Numbered from the stretch's first letter, positions 1 to 7,057 are shown. The stretch is 64,000 nucleotides of DNA from Desulfobacteraceae bacterium (GCA_014237465.1 JABZFM010000006.1:1-64000); one strand, 5' to 3'. Numbers and translations: made by a program. The notes: a model not told the origin generated them from the sequence alone.

Positions 1-1
1 G

Positions 2-910
2 GATTGTGATGGCAAAGATCAGGCTTGTGTGGCCGCTCCATCAGCCCCAATCGGTGTTGTCGCATCAGACGGTACGTTATCCGGTAAGGTTCAAGTAAAT
101 TGGACCGCAGCAACTGGTGCAACATCTTATGACGTTTATCGTGCTGACATGCCGGCCTGGACAGGAACAGCGCCTAAAAGGATTGCCTCGTCTGTATCAG
201 AAACATCATATGATGATACCTCTGCACTCGGTGGCAATCGTTATTATTACTGGGTCAAATCCCGAAATTCCGGTGGGGTCAGCAAATACAGCAACTTTGA
301 TGCAGGATTTTTGTTGGGGCCTGAGGGCTCCATCCCGGCAGTACCAACCAATGTTTCCGCCACAGACGGCACCGGCACCGTTTCCGGTAAAGTGAATATC
401 ACGTGGGATACCACGGCCGATACATTGGTCTATGAAATATGGCGTGCCGATATCCCGGCGTTTTTAGGTGGGAATATTAAAAAAATCGGAACATCGGACA
501 CGACGTCTTATGACGATGCCACTGTCGTAAGCGGGAACCGGTATTATTACTGGGTAAAAGCAAGAAATTCATGGGGCGTTACCAAATACAGCTTATTTAA
601 TACCGGGTTTATCGGAACAGCCTCAACCCCACTTCCCGCACCGACAGGTGTGTCTGCCACAGACGGCACTGTTTCCGGCAAGGTACATATCACGTGGAAT
701 GCCATATACGATGCAAAAGTCTATGAAGTATGGCGTGCCACCAACCTGGTATCCGCAGGCGGCAAACCTCAACGGGTCAGCTTTTTGACTGGCACTTCAT
801 TTGATGACACTTCCGGAACTTCCGGTACAACTTATTGTTACTGGGTTAAAGCAAGAGATTCCTGGGGATCAAGTAAATATAGTGTGCCTGATACAGGGTA
901 TCATAATTAA
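2..910 (+). CDS. Fibronectin-III-repeat protein, 5' end cut by window edge
   Basis: The frame is open from the first bases, so this is the C-terminal part of a longer protein; the first possible start inside the window (GTG at 29) follows in-frame sense codons. It holds three tandem repeats of about 95 residues. Each starts with a DGT/SGKV segment, then an ITW or VNW strand, a YEVWRA-type strand, a SYDDT turn and a YYYWVKARNS strand. This spacing fits fibronectin type III or Ig-like beta sandwiches of secreted or surface proteins. No enzyme motif is present. The export signal, if any, would lie upstream of the window. The repeats are nearly identical at the DNA level in places, which suggests recent duplication. 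Confidence 0.75.
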   Translation, partial: DCDGKDQACVAAPSAPIGVVASDGTLSGKVQVNWTAATGATSYDVYRADMPAWTGTAPKRIASSVSETSYDDTSALGGNRYYYWVKSRNSGGVSKYSNFDAGFLLGPEGSIPAVPTNVSATDGTGTVSGKVNITWDTTADTLVYEIWRADIPAFLGGNIKKIGTSDTTSYDDATVVSGNRYYYWVKARNSWGVTKYSLFNTGFIGTASTPLPAPTGVSATDGTVSGKVHITWNAIYDAKVYEVWRATNLVSAGGKPQRVSFLTGTSFDDTSGTSGTTYCYWVKARDSWGSSKYSVPDTGYHN

Positions 911-921
911 GATTAACGGGG

Positions 922-1042
922 AGATGGGGTCAAACCTTGAATAGTGATTAAGAGGGATAGAAAATCACAAATCAAGGTTTGACCCCATATCTGTGATTAA
1001 GGGGGGATGGAAAATTACAAATCAAGGTTTGACCCCATATCT
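922..1042. repeat. REP-like cluster: one inverted and two direct copies of a 19-21 bp motif
   Basis: A 15-base core, GGGGTCAAACCTTGA, occurs once in this orientation (926-940) and twice in the opposite orientation (972-986 and 1022-1036). The two opposite copies are part of a 50-bp direct repeat (943-992 and 993-1042) that differs at only a few bases. The first copy can pair with either of the others to form a long hairpin. Similar intergenic repeats in other bacteria are associated with REP-type tyrosine transposases; none is encoded here. The array ends one base before an attC-like site. Confidence 0.7.
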
Positions 1043-1043
1043 C

Positions 1044-1103
1044 ACATAACAAGGCTAATTCAGCCGATACAAAAAGCCCTGCAGCTGATTTGCGGCGTTA
1101 TAC
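1044..1103 (+). other. attC-like integron recombination site
   Basis: The site shows the ordered parts of an attC: R'' ending in ATAAC (1044-1050), a 5-base spacer AAGGC, L'' (1056-1064), a 19-base central loop, L' (1084-1091), a 5-base spacer GCGGC, and R' GTTATAC (1097-1103). R'' pairs with R' over ATAAC/GTTAT. L'' pairs with L' with one extra base on the L'' side, as is usual for the extrahelical base of attC hairpins. The length of 60 bases is typical. No integrase gene or attI is visible, so activity is inferred from architecture only. Confidence 0.6.
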
Positions 1104-1133
1104 TACTTTAATATCAGAAAAAGGAGCGATACC

Positions 1134-1913
1134 ATGAGTTACGAGAACATTATCGTCGAAATCGGAAATGATTTTGTCGCTGAAATAACGCTTAATCGTC
1201 CGAGTAGCCTTAACACTTTCAATATTCCTCTTGCAAAAGAACTCAATCAGGCCCTTAAAAAACTTGACTCAGAAAACCAAGTGCGAGTCATTATCCTGAA
1301 AGGAGCAGGCAAGGCATTTTGCGCCGGTATCGATATAAGTAATTTCTCAAATAAAAGTGTTATGGAGTATCGGGATTGGATAGAGTGCATGGAAAACTCG
1401 CTGGTTACCATTAGCTGTATGAACAAGCCTGTTATTGCTCAGGTACATGGAGTTGCTGCAGCAAACGGAGCCGGTCTGGTGGCAGCTGCCGACCTCGCAA
1501 CCGCAGGTGAAAACGCACGTCTGGGCCTGACCGCCATCAACGTTGGACTCAACTGCATTGGGCCGGTGATCCCCGTCACCCGGTCCGTTGGGAGAAAGAG
1601 AGCCCTCGAGCTGTTATTTTACGGTGATTTGATCTCTGCCAAGGAAGCATTAAGCATGGGACTTATCAACCGCGTCATACCTGAAGCCGATTTAGACAAG
1701 GAAACCCGTAACTGGGCTGCGACTCTGGCGCAAAAGAGTCCTCTGGCGCTACAGATCGCCAAAAAAGCATTCTATGCGGCAGCAGACCTGAATTATTATA
1801 AATCTTTCGAATATATGAACGAAGCTTTTGCTCGTCTGTGCTCTACGGAAGATGCCAAGGAAGGGATAGACGCGTTCCTGGGGAAACGAAGTCCTGTGTG
1901 GAGGCAGAAATAG
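1134..1913 (+). CDS. Enoyl-CoA hydratase/isomerase family protein, ECHDC3-like, lacking catalytic glutamates
   Basis: This 259-residue protein has the crotonase fold: an AFCAG oxyanion-hole segment at residues 61-65 and an HGVAAANGAG turn at 105-114. The two glutamates that activate water in hydratases are missing; the aligned positions are Gly114 and Ala134. The INVGL segment and the C-terminal EGIDAFLGKRSPVW motif recall the ECHDC3-type branch of the family, which also lacks the acid pair. It probably binds an acyl-CoA but is not a standard hydratase. An AAGGAG ribosome site lies 9 bases before the ATG. An attC-like site lies just upstream, so the gene may have arrived as a cassette. Its substrate cannot be told from sequence. 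Confidence 0.85.
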   Translation: MSYENIIVEIGNDFVAEITLNRPSSLNTFNIPLAKELNQALKKLDSENQVRVIILKGAGKAFCAGIDISNFSNKSVMEYRDWIECMENSLVTISCMNKPVIAQVHGVAAANGAGLVAAADLATAGENARLGLTAINVGLNCIGPVIPVTRSVGRKRALELLFYGDLISAKEALSMGLINRVIPEADLDKETRNWAATLAQKSPLALQIAKKAFYAAADLNYYKSFEYMNEAFARLCSTEDAKEGIDAFLGKRSPVWRQK

Positions 1914-2098
1914 AAAAGAATTCAGCAGAACGGCACAACGAAAGGATGAACTCTGACTGAAAAAGCCTGGCCGTTTTTTGGTTTCTACAAATTTTGTTGT
2001 TTATCGATCTTTCTTCGCTTTTTAGCCATATTTTGTTTGCTTTTTCATCAGATTATCCTTCATCGTTCTGTTTCCATTCGCATCAGCCAAACTATTTG

Positions 2099-2127
2099 TT
2101 GACAAAAGGCAGACATGAGCATATATT
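2099..2127 (+). promoter_or_regulatory. Sigma-70 promoter of the brnT-like operon, apparently leaderless
   Basis: A perfect -35 TTGACA (2099-2104) is followed after exactly 17 bases by TATATT (2122-2127). The expected transcription start, 6-8 bases after the -10, falls on or next to the ATG at 2134. No Shine-Dalgarno sequence precedes that ATG, so the mRNA is probably leaderless. Confidence 0.65.
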
Positions 2128-2133
2128 TATAGC

Positions 2134-2403
2134 ATGAAATATTTGAATTGGAGTTCCGAAAAAAACGAAATCTTGAAGCGTGAACGCGGGATTACATTCG
2201 AGGAAATAGCTTATCTGATTGAATCAGGGCAGATAATCGGAATTGAGGAAAATCCAGGACGATCTAACCAAAAAATGTATATTCTGGAAATTGAGAACCT
2301 TGCCGTTATTGTACCTTTTGTAGAAAATGATAAAGAAATATTTCTCAAAACTGCCTTTCCAAGCCGTAAATATACAAAACGGTACGAGTTAAAGGGGAAA
2401 TGA
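2134..2403 (+). CDS. BrnT-like toxin of a type II toxin-antitoxin system
   Basis: The 89-residue basic protein begins with a WSSEKNEILKRERG segment and ends in FLKTAFPSRKYTK. This pattern fits small BrnT-type proteins, which are RelE-fold RNases that inhibit translation. The following gene overlaps its stop codon and encodes a ribbon-helix-helix protein, the usual partner. The order toxin first, antitoxin second is normal for BrnT/BrnA. It should cleave RNA in the cytoplasm and be held inactive in a complex that represses the operon. Assignment rests on pattern and context. Confidence 0.65.
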   Translation: MKYLNWSSEKNEILKRERGITFEEIAYLIESGQIIGIEENPGRSNQKMYILEIENLAVIVPFVENDKEIFLKTAFPSRKYTKRYELKGK

Positions 2404-2699
2404 TGAAAAAAATAAGTAAAAAAATATTTAAGCCAATTGATCAGGAAGAAAAAGACCTGATGGAATCAATCGAACGTGATGAGTGGCAGCCTGTCAAAAA
2501 TATTGTTCGGGAAAAAGAGAAGGCAATAGCAGCTGCTCGAAATACATTGAAAAAAGAAAAACGTATAAACCTTCGTCTAACTCAAAAGGATTATCATCAA
2601 ATTCAGATAAAGGCTATTGAAGAAGGTATACCATATCAAACACTTATTTCCAGTCTTGTGCATAAATATCTGAATGGATCCTTAGCTCCAAGGTCATAG
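2400..2699 (+). CDS. Ribbon-helix-helix (CopG-type) antitoxin, partner of the BrnT-like toxin
   Basis: The C-terminal half has the ribbon-helix-helix pattern: an RINLRLTQKDYHQIQ strand-helix followed by EEGIPYQTLISSLVHKYL. The lysine- and glutamate-rich N-terminal 50 residues would wrap the toxin. Its ATG overlaps the toxin TGA (ATGATG), giving translational coupling; the second ATG, three bases on, is an equally possible start. It should dimerise, bind the operon promoter and neutralise the toxin. Confidence 0.7.
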   Translation: MMKKISKKIFKPIDQEEKDLMESIERDEWQPVKNIVREKEKAIAAARNTLKKEKRINLRLTQKDYHQIQIKAIEEGIPYQTLISSLVHKYLNGSLAPRS

Positions 2700-2741
2700 A
2701 AAGGGAAGGAAAATATATGAAAACCAAAATATATATTTTAT

Positions 2742-2779
2742 GATATATACCTTGACACCTTCTGTAGATGGTATATATT
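2742..2779 (+). promoter_or_regulatory. Promoter with overlapping palindromic operator of the AbrB-type vapBC operon
   Basis: TTGACA (2752-2757) and TATATT (2774-2779) are 16 bases apart and form a good sigma-70 promoter. Arms ATATATACC (2743-2751) and GGTATATAT (2770-2778) form an inverted repeat that brackets the -35 and covers the -10. This is where an autorepressing VapB/VapC complex would be expected to bind. Confidence 0.6.
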
Positions 2780-2807
2780 TTTAAGTATAAACCAAGAGGA
2801 GGCGATT

Positions 2808-2951
2808 ATGCAAACTGCCAAATTATTTATAAATGGACGAAGTCAAGCAGTTCGTTTACCAAAAGCCTATCGATTTAATGGAAATGAAGTCTATATAAAA
2901 AAAGTGGCTGGAGGGGTATTATTAATTTCTAAAGATGAGAGAGAGCCTTGA
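2808..2951 (+). CDS. vapB: VapB-type antitoxin with SpoVT/AbrB swapped-hairpin fold
   Basis: A short gene of 47 codons follows an AGAGGAGG ribosome site. The product starts [20 protein letters not shown], the classic VapB/MazE N-terminal DNA-binding hairpin, continues with [10 protein letters not shown] and ends with a short toxin-binding tail. It is shorter than the usual 70-80 residues, so the toxin-binding tail is minimal. The stop codon overlaps the TTG start of the VapC gene. The pair should form an autoregulated complex on the palindrome upstream. Confidence 0.85.
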   Translation: MQTAKLFINGRSQAVRLPKAYRFNGNEVYIKKVAGGVLLISKDEREP

Positions 2952-3352
2952 TTAAATATTTAATTGATACCAATATCTGTATTTACATAATGAATAAACG
3001 CCCGACAGGGATCATTCATAAGTTTAAGCTGTTTGATGTGGGTGAAATCGGTGTGTCAACAATCACAATTTCAGAGTTGCAGTATGGAGTTAGTAAAAGC
3101 AAAAATCGCAAGTTAAATAAACAGCGCATCGAAGAGTTTCTCTCTCCACTTGAAATCCTTCCATACGACGAAATCGCTGCCACTATTTATGGAGACATTC
3201 GTGTCCAATTAGAGAAACGCGGGGAGCCTATCGGTCCACTCGACCTGCTGATTGCGGCTCATGCCTTAAGCAGAAATTTAGTCTTAATTAGTAACAATGA
3301 AAAGGAATTCGAACGAGTTAAAAATTTGAAAGTCGAAGATTGGGTTAAATAA
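2948..3352 (+). CDS. vapC: VapC-type PIN-domain ribonuclease toxin
   Basis: The 134-residue PIN domain begins [16 protein letters not shown], with the first metal-binding aspartate at residue 7. The glutamate in ISELQYG and the aspartate in [12 protein letters not shown] complete the acidic site, and [12 protein letters not shown] follows at the C-terminus. The start is TTG, overlapping the TGA of the antitoxin (TTGA), so translation is coupled. VapC enzymes cleave specific RNAs, often initiator tRNA, when freed from VapB. Confidence 0.9.
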   Translation: MIKYLIDTNICIYIMNKRPTGIIHKFKLFDVGEIGVSTITISELQYGVSKSKNRKLNKQRIEEFLSPLEILPYDEIAATIYGDIRVQLEKRGEPIGPLDLLIAAHALSRNLVLISNNEKEFERVKNLKVEDWVK

Positions 3353-3407
3353 ATGAGACAGTTTTAACTTAACATATTTTTAATAAAGTTCAGAAAGAAA
3401 TAGATTT

Positions 3408-4808
3408 ATGAGACCTGAAATTCGAGAATATAATTATGACTGGCTGATAGGGAATGTGCTGGCGTCCGCCGCCAAACTGGTTAATGGCACCTCCAAAGAA
3501 ATCGAACTGATGTATCATTATATCCCTAATTTTAAAGGCCTCGCCCAGGTCTTCGTCGATGCCGGACCGCCAGGGATGGCGTTTGTCAATCTCCTGGCGG
3601 AATATTACCGGAACATCCTTACCGCGCGGGACCAGGGGAAAATGATCGCGGCGACAACCTTTTGCAACAACCCCGCCATCCTTATAGCCATGGACATCGT
3701 CCCGACCACCTTCGAGATACTGACCGCCAACGGATGCCTGGCCTGGAAGCGTGGAATGTTCGATTACATGGATTACTGTGTTGAGATCGGTATGCCGGAA
3801 ACTTCCTGTTCGGCACAGAGAGGGGCGCTCGGGGCATACCTTGCCGGACTATGCGAACCAATCGATCTCGTGATCTGCGATACGCCCGGTGTGTGTGACA
3901 CCAACGCGAATGCCTTCGCCTTTGCCGCTACCTATCTGGACAAGCCGTTTTATCAGCTAAATTACCCCAGTACTATCGGTGACGACCGGAGCCAGAAGTA
4001 CCATGTGGACGACTACAAGGCCATGATTCGGTTTATCGAACAGCACAGCGGTAGAAAGCTCGATTACGACCGTCTGGCTGAAGTTCTCAGGGAAATCGAC
4101 CGGCAGGACACGTTGACCGCTGAATTGGAAGACATGCTGATGCTGGTCCCCACCCCGATTCCCCCCATTTACAGCCTGTTGATCTATGGCGGCCGCTTCA
4201 ACTTCGCCGGTGACCCGATCTATACCCGGCTACTGGAAACTATGGTGACAACCGCCAAGGAGCGGGCCGAATCAGGAATCCCCGGACTCAAATCCGGTGA
4301 TGAAAAACTGAGGATTTTCATGTGCTACATCGATCATTATTCCTTTAATTTGAGTTTCGTTAACTACCTGGAAGAGAGAGGAATCGCTCACACCGGATCG
4401 ATTCTGACCCGCAATTTCCGTGACGACAATAAGTATGTCCGGAATCTCCCGGATAACAGTTATAGCATCGATCTTTCGAGCCCGGAGGCGATGCTCGAAT
4501 CACTCGCTCAGATGAACGCCCGGATGCCCATGGTCCGATCGATAAGGGGCCCTTACGATCGTCATGGGATGTGGCTTGAAGAGACTCTGGCCTGCGCGAA
4601 ACTTTACCAGGCAGATTGTGTCATCTATAACGGAACGCCGGGTTGCCGCAATACCTGGGGGATGGTCAAGCCGTTTGCAAGGGACTTGGAAAAGCAGGGC
4701 TTTCCCGTTCACATAATGAATGACGACGCATTCGATGACCGGGTCGAATCGTGGGAAGCCTCCCGGGATCGTCTGGATGAATTTTTTAAAGTAAGGGGGT
4801 TGTTATGA
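3408..4808 (+). CDS. 2-hydroxyacyl-CoA dehydratase / benzoyl-CoA reductase-type subunit, without partners
   Basis: The 466-residue protein resembles the HgdB/FldC/BcrB superfamily, whose subunits bind a [4Fe-4S] cluster and take part in radical dehydration or ring reduction of CoA thioesters. Cysteines in the expected N-terminal part include those in ATTFCNN, MPETSCSAQRG, VICDTPGVC and the later TPGCRN segment. Real enzymes of this type need a second subunit and an ATP-dependent activator with a Walker-type ASKHA fold; neither is adjacent. Ribosome binding is weak. Both neighbours are toxin-type or orphan genes, so it may be a stray gene or work with partners elsewhere. The substrate is unknown. 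Confidence 0.75.
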   Translation: MRPEIREYNYDWLIGNVLASAAKLVNGTSKEIELMYHYIPNFKGLAQVFVDAGPPGMAFVNLLAEYYRNILTARDQGKMIAATTFCNNPAILIAMDIVPTTFEILTANGCLAWKRGMFDYMDYCVEIGMPETSCSAQRGALGAYLAGLCEPIDLVICDTPGVCDTNANAFAFAATYLDKPFYQLNYPSTIGDDRSQKYHVDDYKAMIRFIEQHSGRKLDYDRLAEVLREIDRQDTLTAELEDMLMLVPTPIPPIYSLLIYGGRFNFAGDPIYTRLLETMVTTAKERAESGIPGLKSGDEKLRIFMCYIDHYSFNLSFVNYLEERGIAHTGSILTRNFRDDNKYVRNLPDNSYSIDLSSPEAMLESLAQMNARMPMVRSIRGPYDRHGMWLEETLACAKLYQADCVIYNGTPGCRNTWGMVKPFARDLEKQGFPVHIMNDDAFDDRVESWEASRDRLDEFFKVRGLL

Positions 4809-4820
4809 GAGACATAAGGG

Positions 4821-4863
4821 TCTGCCCTTGACTCGTAAAAAATGGTAATGGGTCAAGAGCAGA
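4821..4863. repeat. Hairpin-forming intergenic repeat
   Basis: Arms TCTGCCCTTGACTC (4821-4834) and GGGTCAAGAGCAGA (4850-4863) pair with two mismatches around a 15-base loop. The GGGTCAAG core resembles the GGGGTCAAACC repeat at 922-1042, so both may be members of the same REP-like family. It lies just after the dehydratase-type gene but has no T-tract, so it is a poor terminator. Confidence 0.45.
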
Positions 4864-4911
4864 TTTGATCCTAGACATTAGTGTTTAAACAAATGATTGA
4901 GGAAGAAATAG

Positions 4912-5469
4912 ATGGCTGAGAGAGTGTGTCCTGTATGGGTTGGTTATCTTCTTGCTAGTCCTGTAAGAAAATTATTTCAAAATCCTAAAAAGATACTCGC
5001 CCCATATGTGGAGGACGGGATGAAGGTTTTAGATATTGGCTGTGCAATGGGTTTCTTCAGTTTACCCCTTGCACAGATGATCGGTTCAAACGGAAAAGTC
5101 ATATGTGTGGATGTGCAAGAGAAGATGATTAAGTCACTCGAAAAACGCGCACAAAAAGCAGGATTGGCCAATAGAATTGAAACACGCGTATGTCGCCATA
5201 ATTCACTTGATCTGGATGACCTTAAGGGAAAAATCAATTTTGCTTTTGCATCTGCTGTTGTACACGAAGTTCCTGATGTTCACACGTTTTTTTCTCAAAT
5301 ATATGAAACGATAAAACCTACTGGAACATTTTTTGTAGTAGAACCAAAGGGACATGTATCAGAAAAGGATTTTGAAATAACTATTTCTATTGCTGAACAG
5401 AATGGTTTTCATGTAATGGACAGTCCCAAAATAGGCCGCAGCCATACTGTCCTTTTGGGGAGAAAATGA
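4912..5469 (+). CDS. Class I SAM-dependent methyltransferase
   Basis: The SAM-binding motif I, VLDIGCAMGFFSLPLAQ, sits near residue 39, an acidic strand end (VICVDVQ) follows, and later motifs include FAFASAVVHEVPD and GTFFVVEPKGH. At 185 residues it is a compact Methyltransf_11/25-type enzyme with almost no insert, so substrate recognition cannot be read. A GAGGAAG ribosome site precedes the ATG. The last codons overlap the next gene by four bases (ATGA), so the two are translated together. Confidence 0.85.
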   Translation: MAERVCPVWVGYLLASPVRKLFQNPKKILAPYVEDGMKVLDIGCAMGFFSLPLAQMIGSNGKVICVDVQEKMIKSLEKRAQKAGLANRIETRVCRHNSLDLDDLKGKINFAFASAVVHEVPDVHTFFSQIYETIKPTGTFFVVEPKGHVSEKDFEITISIAEQNGFHVMDSPKIGRSHTVLLGRK

Positions 5470-5705
5470 ATGTTAAAATGGAAATATTTAAACTTGCACT
5501 TCCTTTAATTTTATTTCTTATACCCTTTCATATCTATTCAACTATTTTAAGTTTTTTAAATGGTGGCATATTAGATTTAACAGGCTATATATCTCCAGAA
5601 AAGGCCAAGACAATTGCTGCGGATTATGCAAAATTTTGTTTTATCCCGATATTACGATTATTGCCTATATATTTATCAACTGATAACGGACAAACGAATC
5701 TTTAA
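5466..5705 (+). CDS. Small predicted membrane protein
   Basis: The 79-residue product has one clear hydrophobic segment (about residues 8-32, rich in Leu, Ile and Phe) and a second, shorter one near residues 57-70. It starts inside the methyltransferase stop codon. A second ATG at codon 5 is possible. No family is recognised; coupling suggests it may anchor or partner the methyltransferase. Confidence 0.5.
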   Translation: MNVKMEIFKLALPLILFLIPFHIYSTILSFLNGGILDLTGYISPEKAKTIAADYAKFCFIPILRLLPIYLSTDNGQTNL

Positions 5706-5746
5706 GCGAATAAGAAGTAAATGGTGATCATAGTGCCAATCACTTG

Positions 5747-5815
5747 TGCTAACCGGGAAAGGCGCATTCTGGTTTCAACACTTTTCGGCCGGTAGCAGAA
5801 CTTCAATCGTTAGCA
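5747..5815 (+). other. attC-like site, degenerate centre
   Basis: TGCTAAC (5747-5753) and GTTAGCA (5809-5815) are a perfect 7-base inverted pair of R''/R' type, 69 bases end to end. Five-base spacers follow (CGGGA and CAATC). Inner pairing is weaker: AAG and TTCTG on the left match CAGAACTT on the right only with a 5-base bulge. The next ORF starts 11 bases after the site, as expected for a cassette. Confidence 0.4.
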
Positions 5816-5825
5816 GGATATTAAA

Positions 5826-6164
5826 ATGAAAAGCACCAATACGCCTTTGTATAAGTCGATACCTACCAAGAAAAGCATCGGCAATGAGTATTCCATTTAT
5901 ACTGATAGAATTGAGCTAAGATGCAGATTTCCATTTTTAACTAAAACATTGGTCATCAAAAAAGATGATCTCATTTCAATAGATATCTTTAAGCCTCCCG
6001 TGGTTAGAACAACATTTCTGGCTTTAAAGCTTGATCTGGCTGATATAAAAGAACACGTAGGAATTAAAAGAAAAAATGGATTCTTTAAACAATTGAGATT
6101 TACTCCGGAAAATCCGAAAGAATTTGTCTCAAAAGTAAGAGAAATATTTGAGTTGAACTGCTAA
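5826..6164 (+). CDS. Hypothetical 112-residue protein in a cassette-like setting
   Basis: The product is a basic, beta-rich protein; segments such as YTDRIELRCRFPFLTKTLVIKKDDLISIDIF recur in small PH-like domains, and a final helix (NPKEFVSKVREIFEL) would cap the fold. That resemblance is only suggestive. The gene lies between two attC-like sites, and its stop codon TAA is part of the CTAAC of the downstream site, which is common in integron cassettes. No signal peptide is seen. Its function is unknown. Confidence 0.6.
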   Translation: MKSTNTPLYKSIPTKKSIGNEYSIYTDRIELRCRFPFLTKTLVIKKDDLISIDIFKPPVVRTTFLALKLDLADIKEHVGIKRKNGFFKQLRFTPENPKEFVSKVREIFELNC

Positions 6165-6228
6165 CCTATCGCTTCACTTGATCCCGAGGGCCTGACTGCC
6201 CTCGGGCCAGGTGAGCTTGGCGTTCGCT
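6159..6228 (+). other. attC-like integron recombination site
   Basis: R'' TGCTAAC (6159-6165), spacer CTATC, L'' GCTTCAC (6171-6177), central hairpin, L' GTGAGC (6211-6216), spacer TTGGC and R' GTTCGCT (6222-6228) follow in the canonical order. L'' carries one unpaired T against L', like the extrahelical base of real attC sites. Both spacers are 5 bases. The core has a perfect 9-bp stem (CCCGAGGGC/GCCCTCGGG, 6183-6206). It overlaps the stop codon of the preceding ORF. A simple terminator is an alternative, but no T-tract follows. Confidence 0.55.
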
Positions 6229-6271
6229 GTAAAAATAATCCCCCGAAAATAACATCGTCTCAAAAAAATAA

Positions 6272-6313
6272 TTGACTCCGGCTGGGGCAGAGTTTATACT
6301 TCTAAATATAAAC
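6272..6313 (+). promoter_or_regulatory. Promoter and operator of the phd-vapC operon
   Basis: TTGACT (6272-6277), 17 bases, then TATACT (6295-6300) make a near-consensus sigma-70 promoter. The inverted repeat GTTTATA (6292-6298) / TATAAAC (6307-6313) covers the -10 and the expected transcription start. It is a likely binding site for the autorepressing antitoxin. Confidence 0.65.
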
Positions 6314-6332
6314 TTAACTTGTAGGAGGTATC

Positions 6333-6566
6333 ATGAAGGCCACAGCAAAAGATTTGAGGTTCCATTCAAAAGAACTTATCGATTCTGTCAGCAGAGGAGA
6401 AGAAGTCATTATCACTTTTCGTGGTAAGCCCTGCGCCAAGCTTGTTCCCTACCAGGACCTTAAGAATAGAACAGAAGAAAACGAACTGTTCGGAATGTGG
6501 AAAGATAATGAGATTGTCGATAATGTTAATGAATACGTTAGAAATTTAAGAAAAGGAAGATTCTAA
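6333..6566 (+). CDS. Phd/YefM-family antitoxin
   Basis: The 77-residue protein begins MKATAKDLRFHSKELIDSV and continues GEEVIITFRGKPCAKLVPY, the typical Phd/YefM N-terminal DNA-binding fold. The charged C-terminal tail (NEYVRNLRKGRF) would cover the toxin active site. A TAGGAGG ribosome site stands 5 bases before the ATG. The toxin gene starts on the base after its TAA. Together they form a Phd-type VapBC module. Confidence 0.88.
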   Translation: MKATAKDLRFHSKELIDSVSRGEEVIITFRGKPCAKLVPYQDLKNRTEENELFGMWKDNEIVDNVNEYVRNLRKGRF

Positions 6567-6944
6567 ATGCTCGTCGATACAGATGTCCTCATCTGGTATT
6601 TAAAAGGAAATGAGAAGGCATATCAAGTTATTGAGAACTCAAGCAATTTCTTTATTTCTGTTGTGACCTATATGGAACTTATCCAGGGAATGAGAAACAA
6701 AAAAGAATTAAACAGTCTCCGCAAAGCTCTGCATATTTGGAATGCTCAAATACTCTATATTTCCGAAGAGATATCTGCCAAAGCAATGTTTTACGTCGAG
6801 CAACATTTTCTAAGTCATTCGATGCAATTGGCAGATGCTTTCATCGGAGCCACTGCAATCGCTTATGGTAATCCTGTTCTTACAGGGAACGATAAACATT
6901 ACAAGCTCTTGAAAGACCTGGAAATCAAAAAATTCAGGCCATAA
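6567..6944 (+). CDS. vapC: VapC-type PIN-domain ribonuclease toxin
   Basis: The PIN domain begins MLVDTDVLIWYLKGN, with the first acidic ligands at residues 4 and 6. The glutamate in TYMELIQGM and the aspartate in LADAFIGATA complete the metal site, and PVLTGNDKHYKLL follows. At 125 residues it is full length. It has no sequence likeness to the first VapC beyond the fold, so the two operons are not duplicates. It is translated directly after the antitoxin stop. Confidence 0.9.
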   Translation: MLVDTDVLIWYLKGNEKAYQVIENSSNFFISVVTYMELIQGMRNKKELNSLRKALHIWNAQILYISEEISAKAMFYVEQHFLSHSMQLADAFIGATAIAYGNPVLTGNDKHYKLLKDLEIKKFRP

Positions 6945-7057
6945 CGTCTTATAACAATATAAAAACAACGAACAAATTTTCGCTATTGCCACAGCCTGTC
7001 GTCGGATAGTCGGCGGGCGGGAATAAACCCTGCCCCTGCTGTAAACGCAATCGAACC

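Noticed and set aside
943-1042. CRISPR-like spacing of repeats
   Set aside because: Only two 50-bp units directly joined without spacers and no cas gene; better explained as a REP-like array.
1923-2070. Fourth possible attC site with R boxes GCAGAAC and GTTCTGT
   Set aside because: R boxes pair, but L-type pairing (AAGGAT/ATCCTT) is shifted by 6 bases between sides, and the span of 148 bases is at the upper limit. Likely chance.
6945-7057. attC site after the second VapC gene
   Set aside because: A TTATAAC box exists, but no complementary GTT box with paired L boxes follows within 150 bases.
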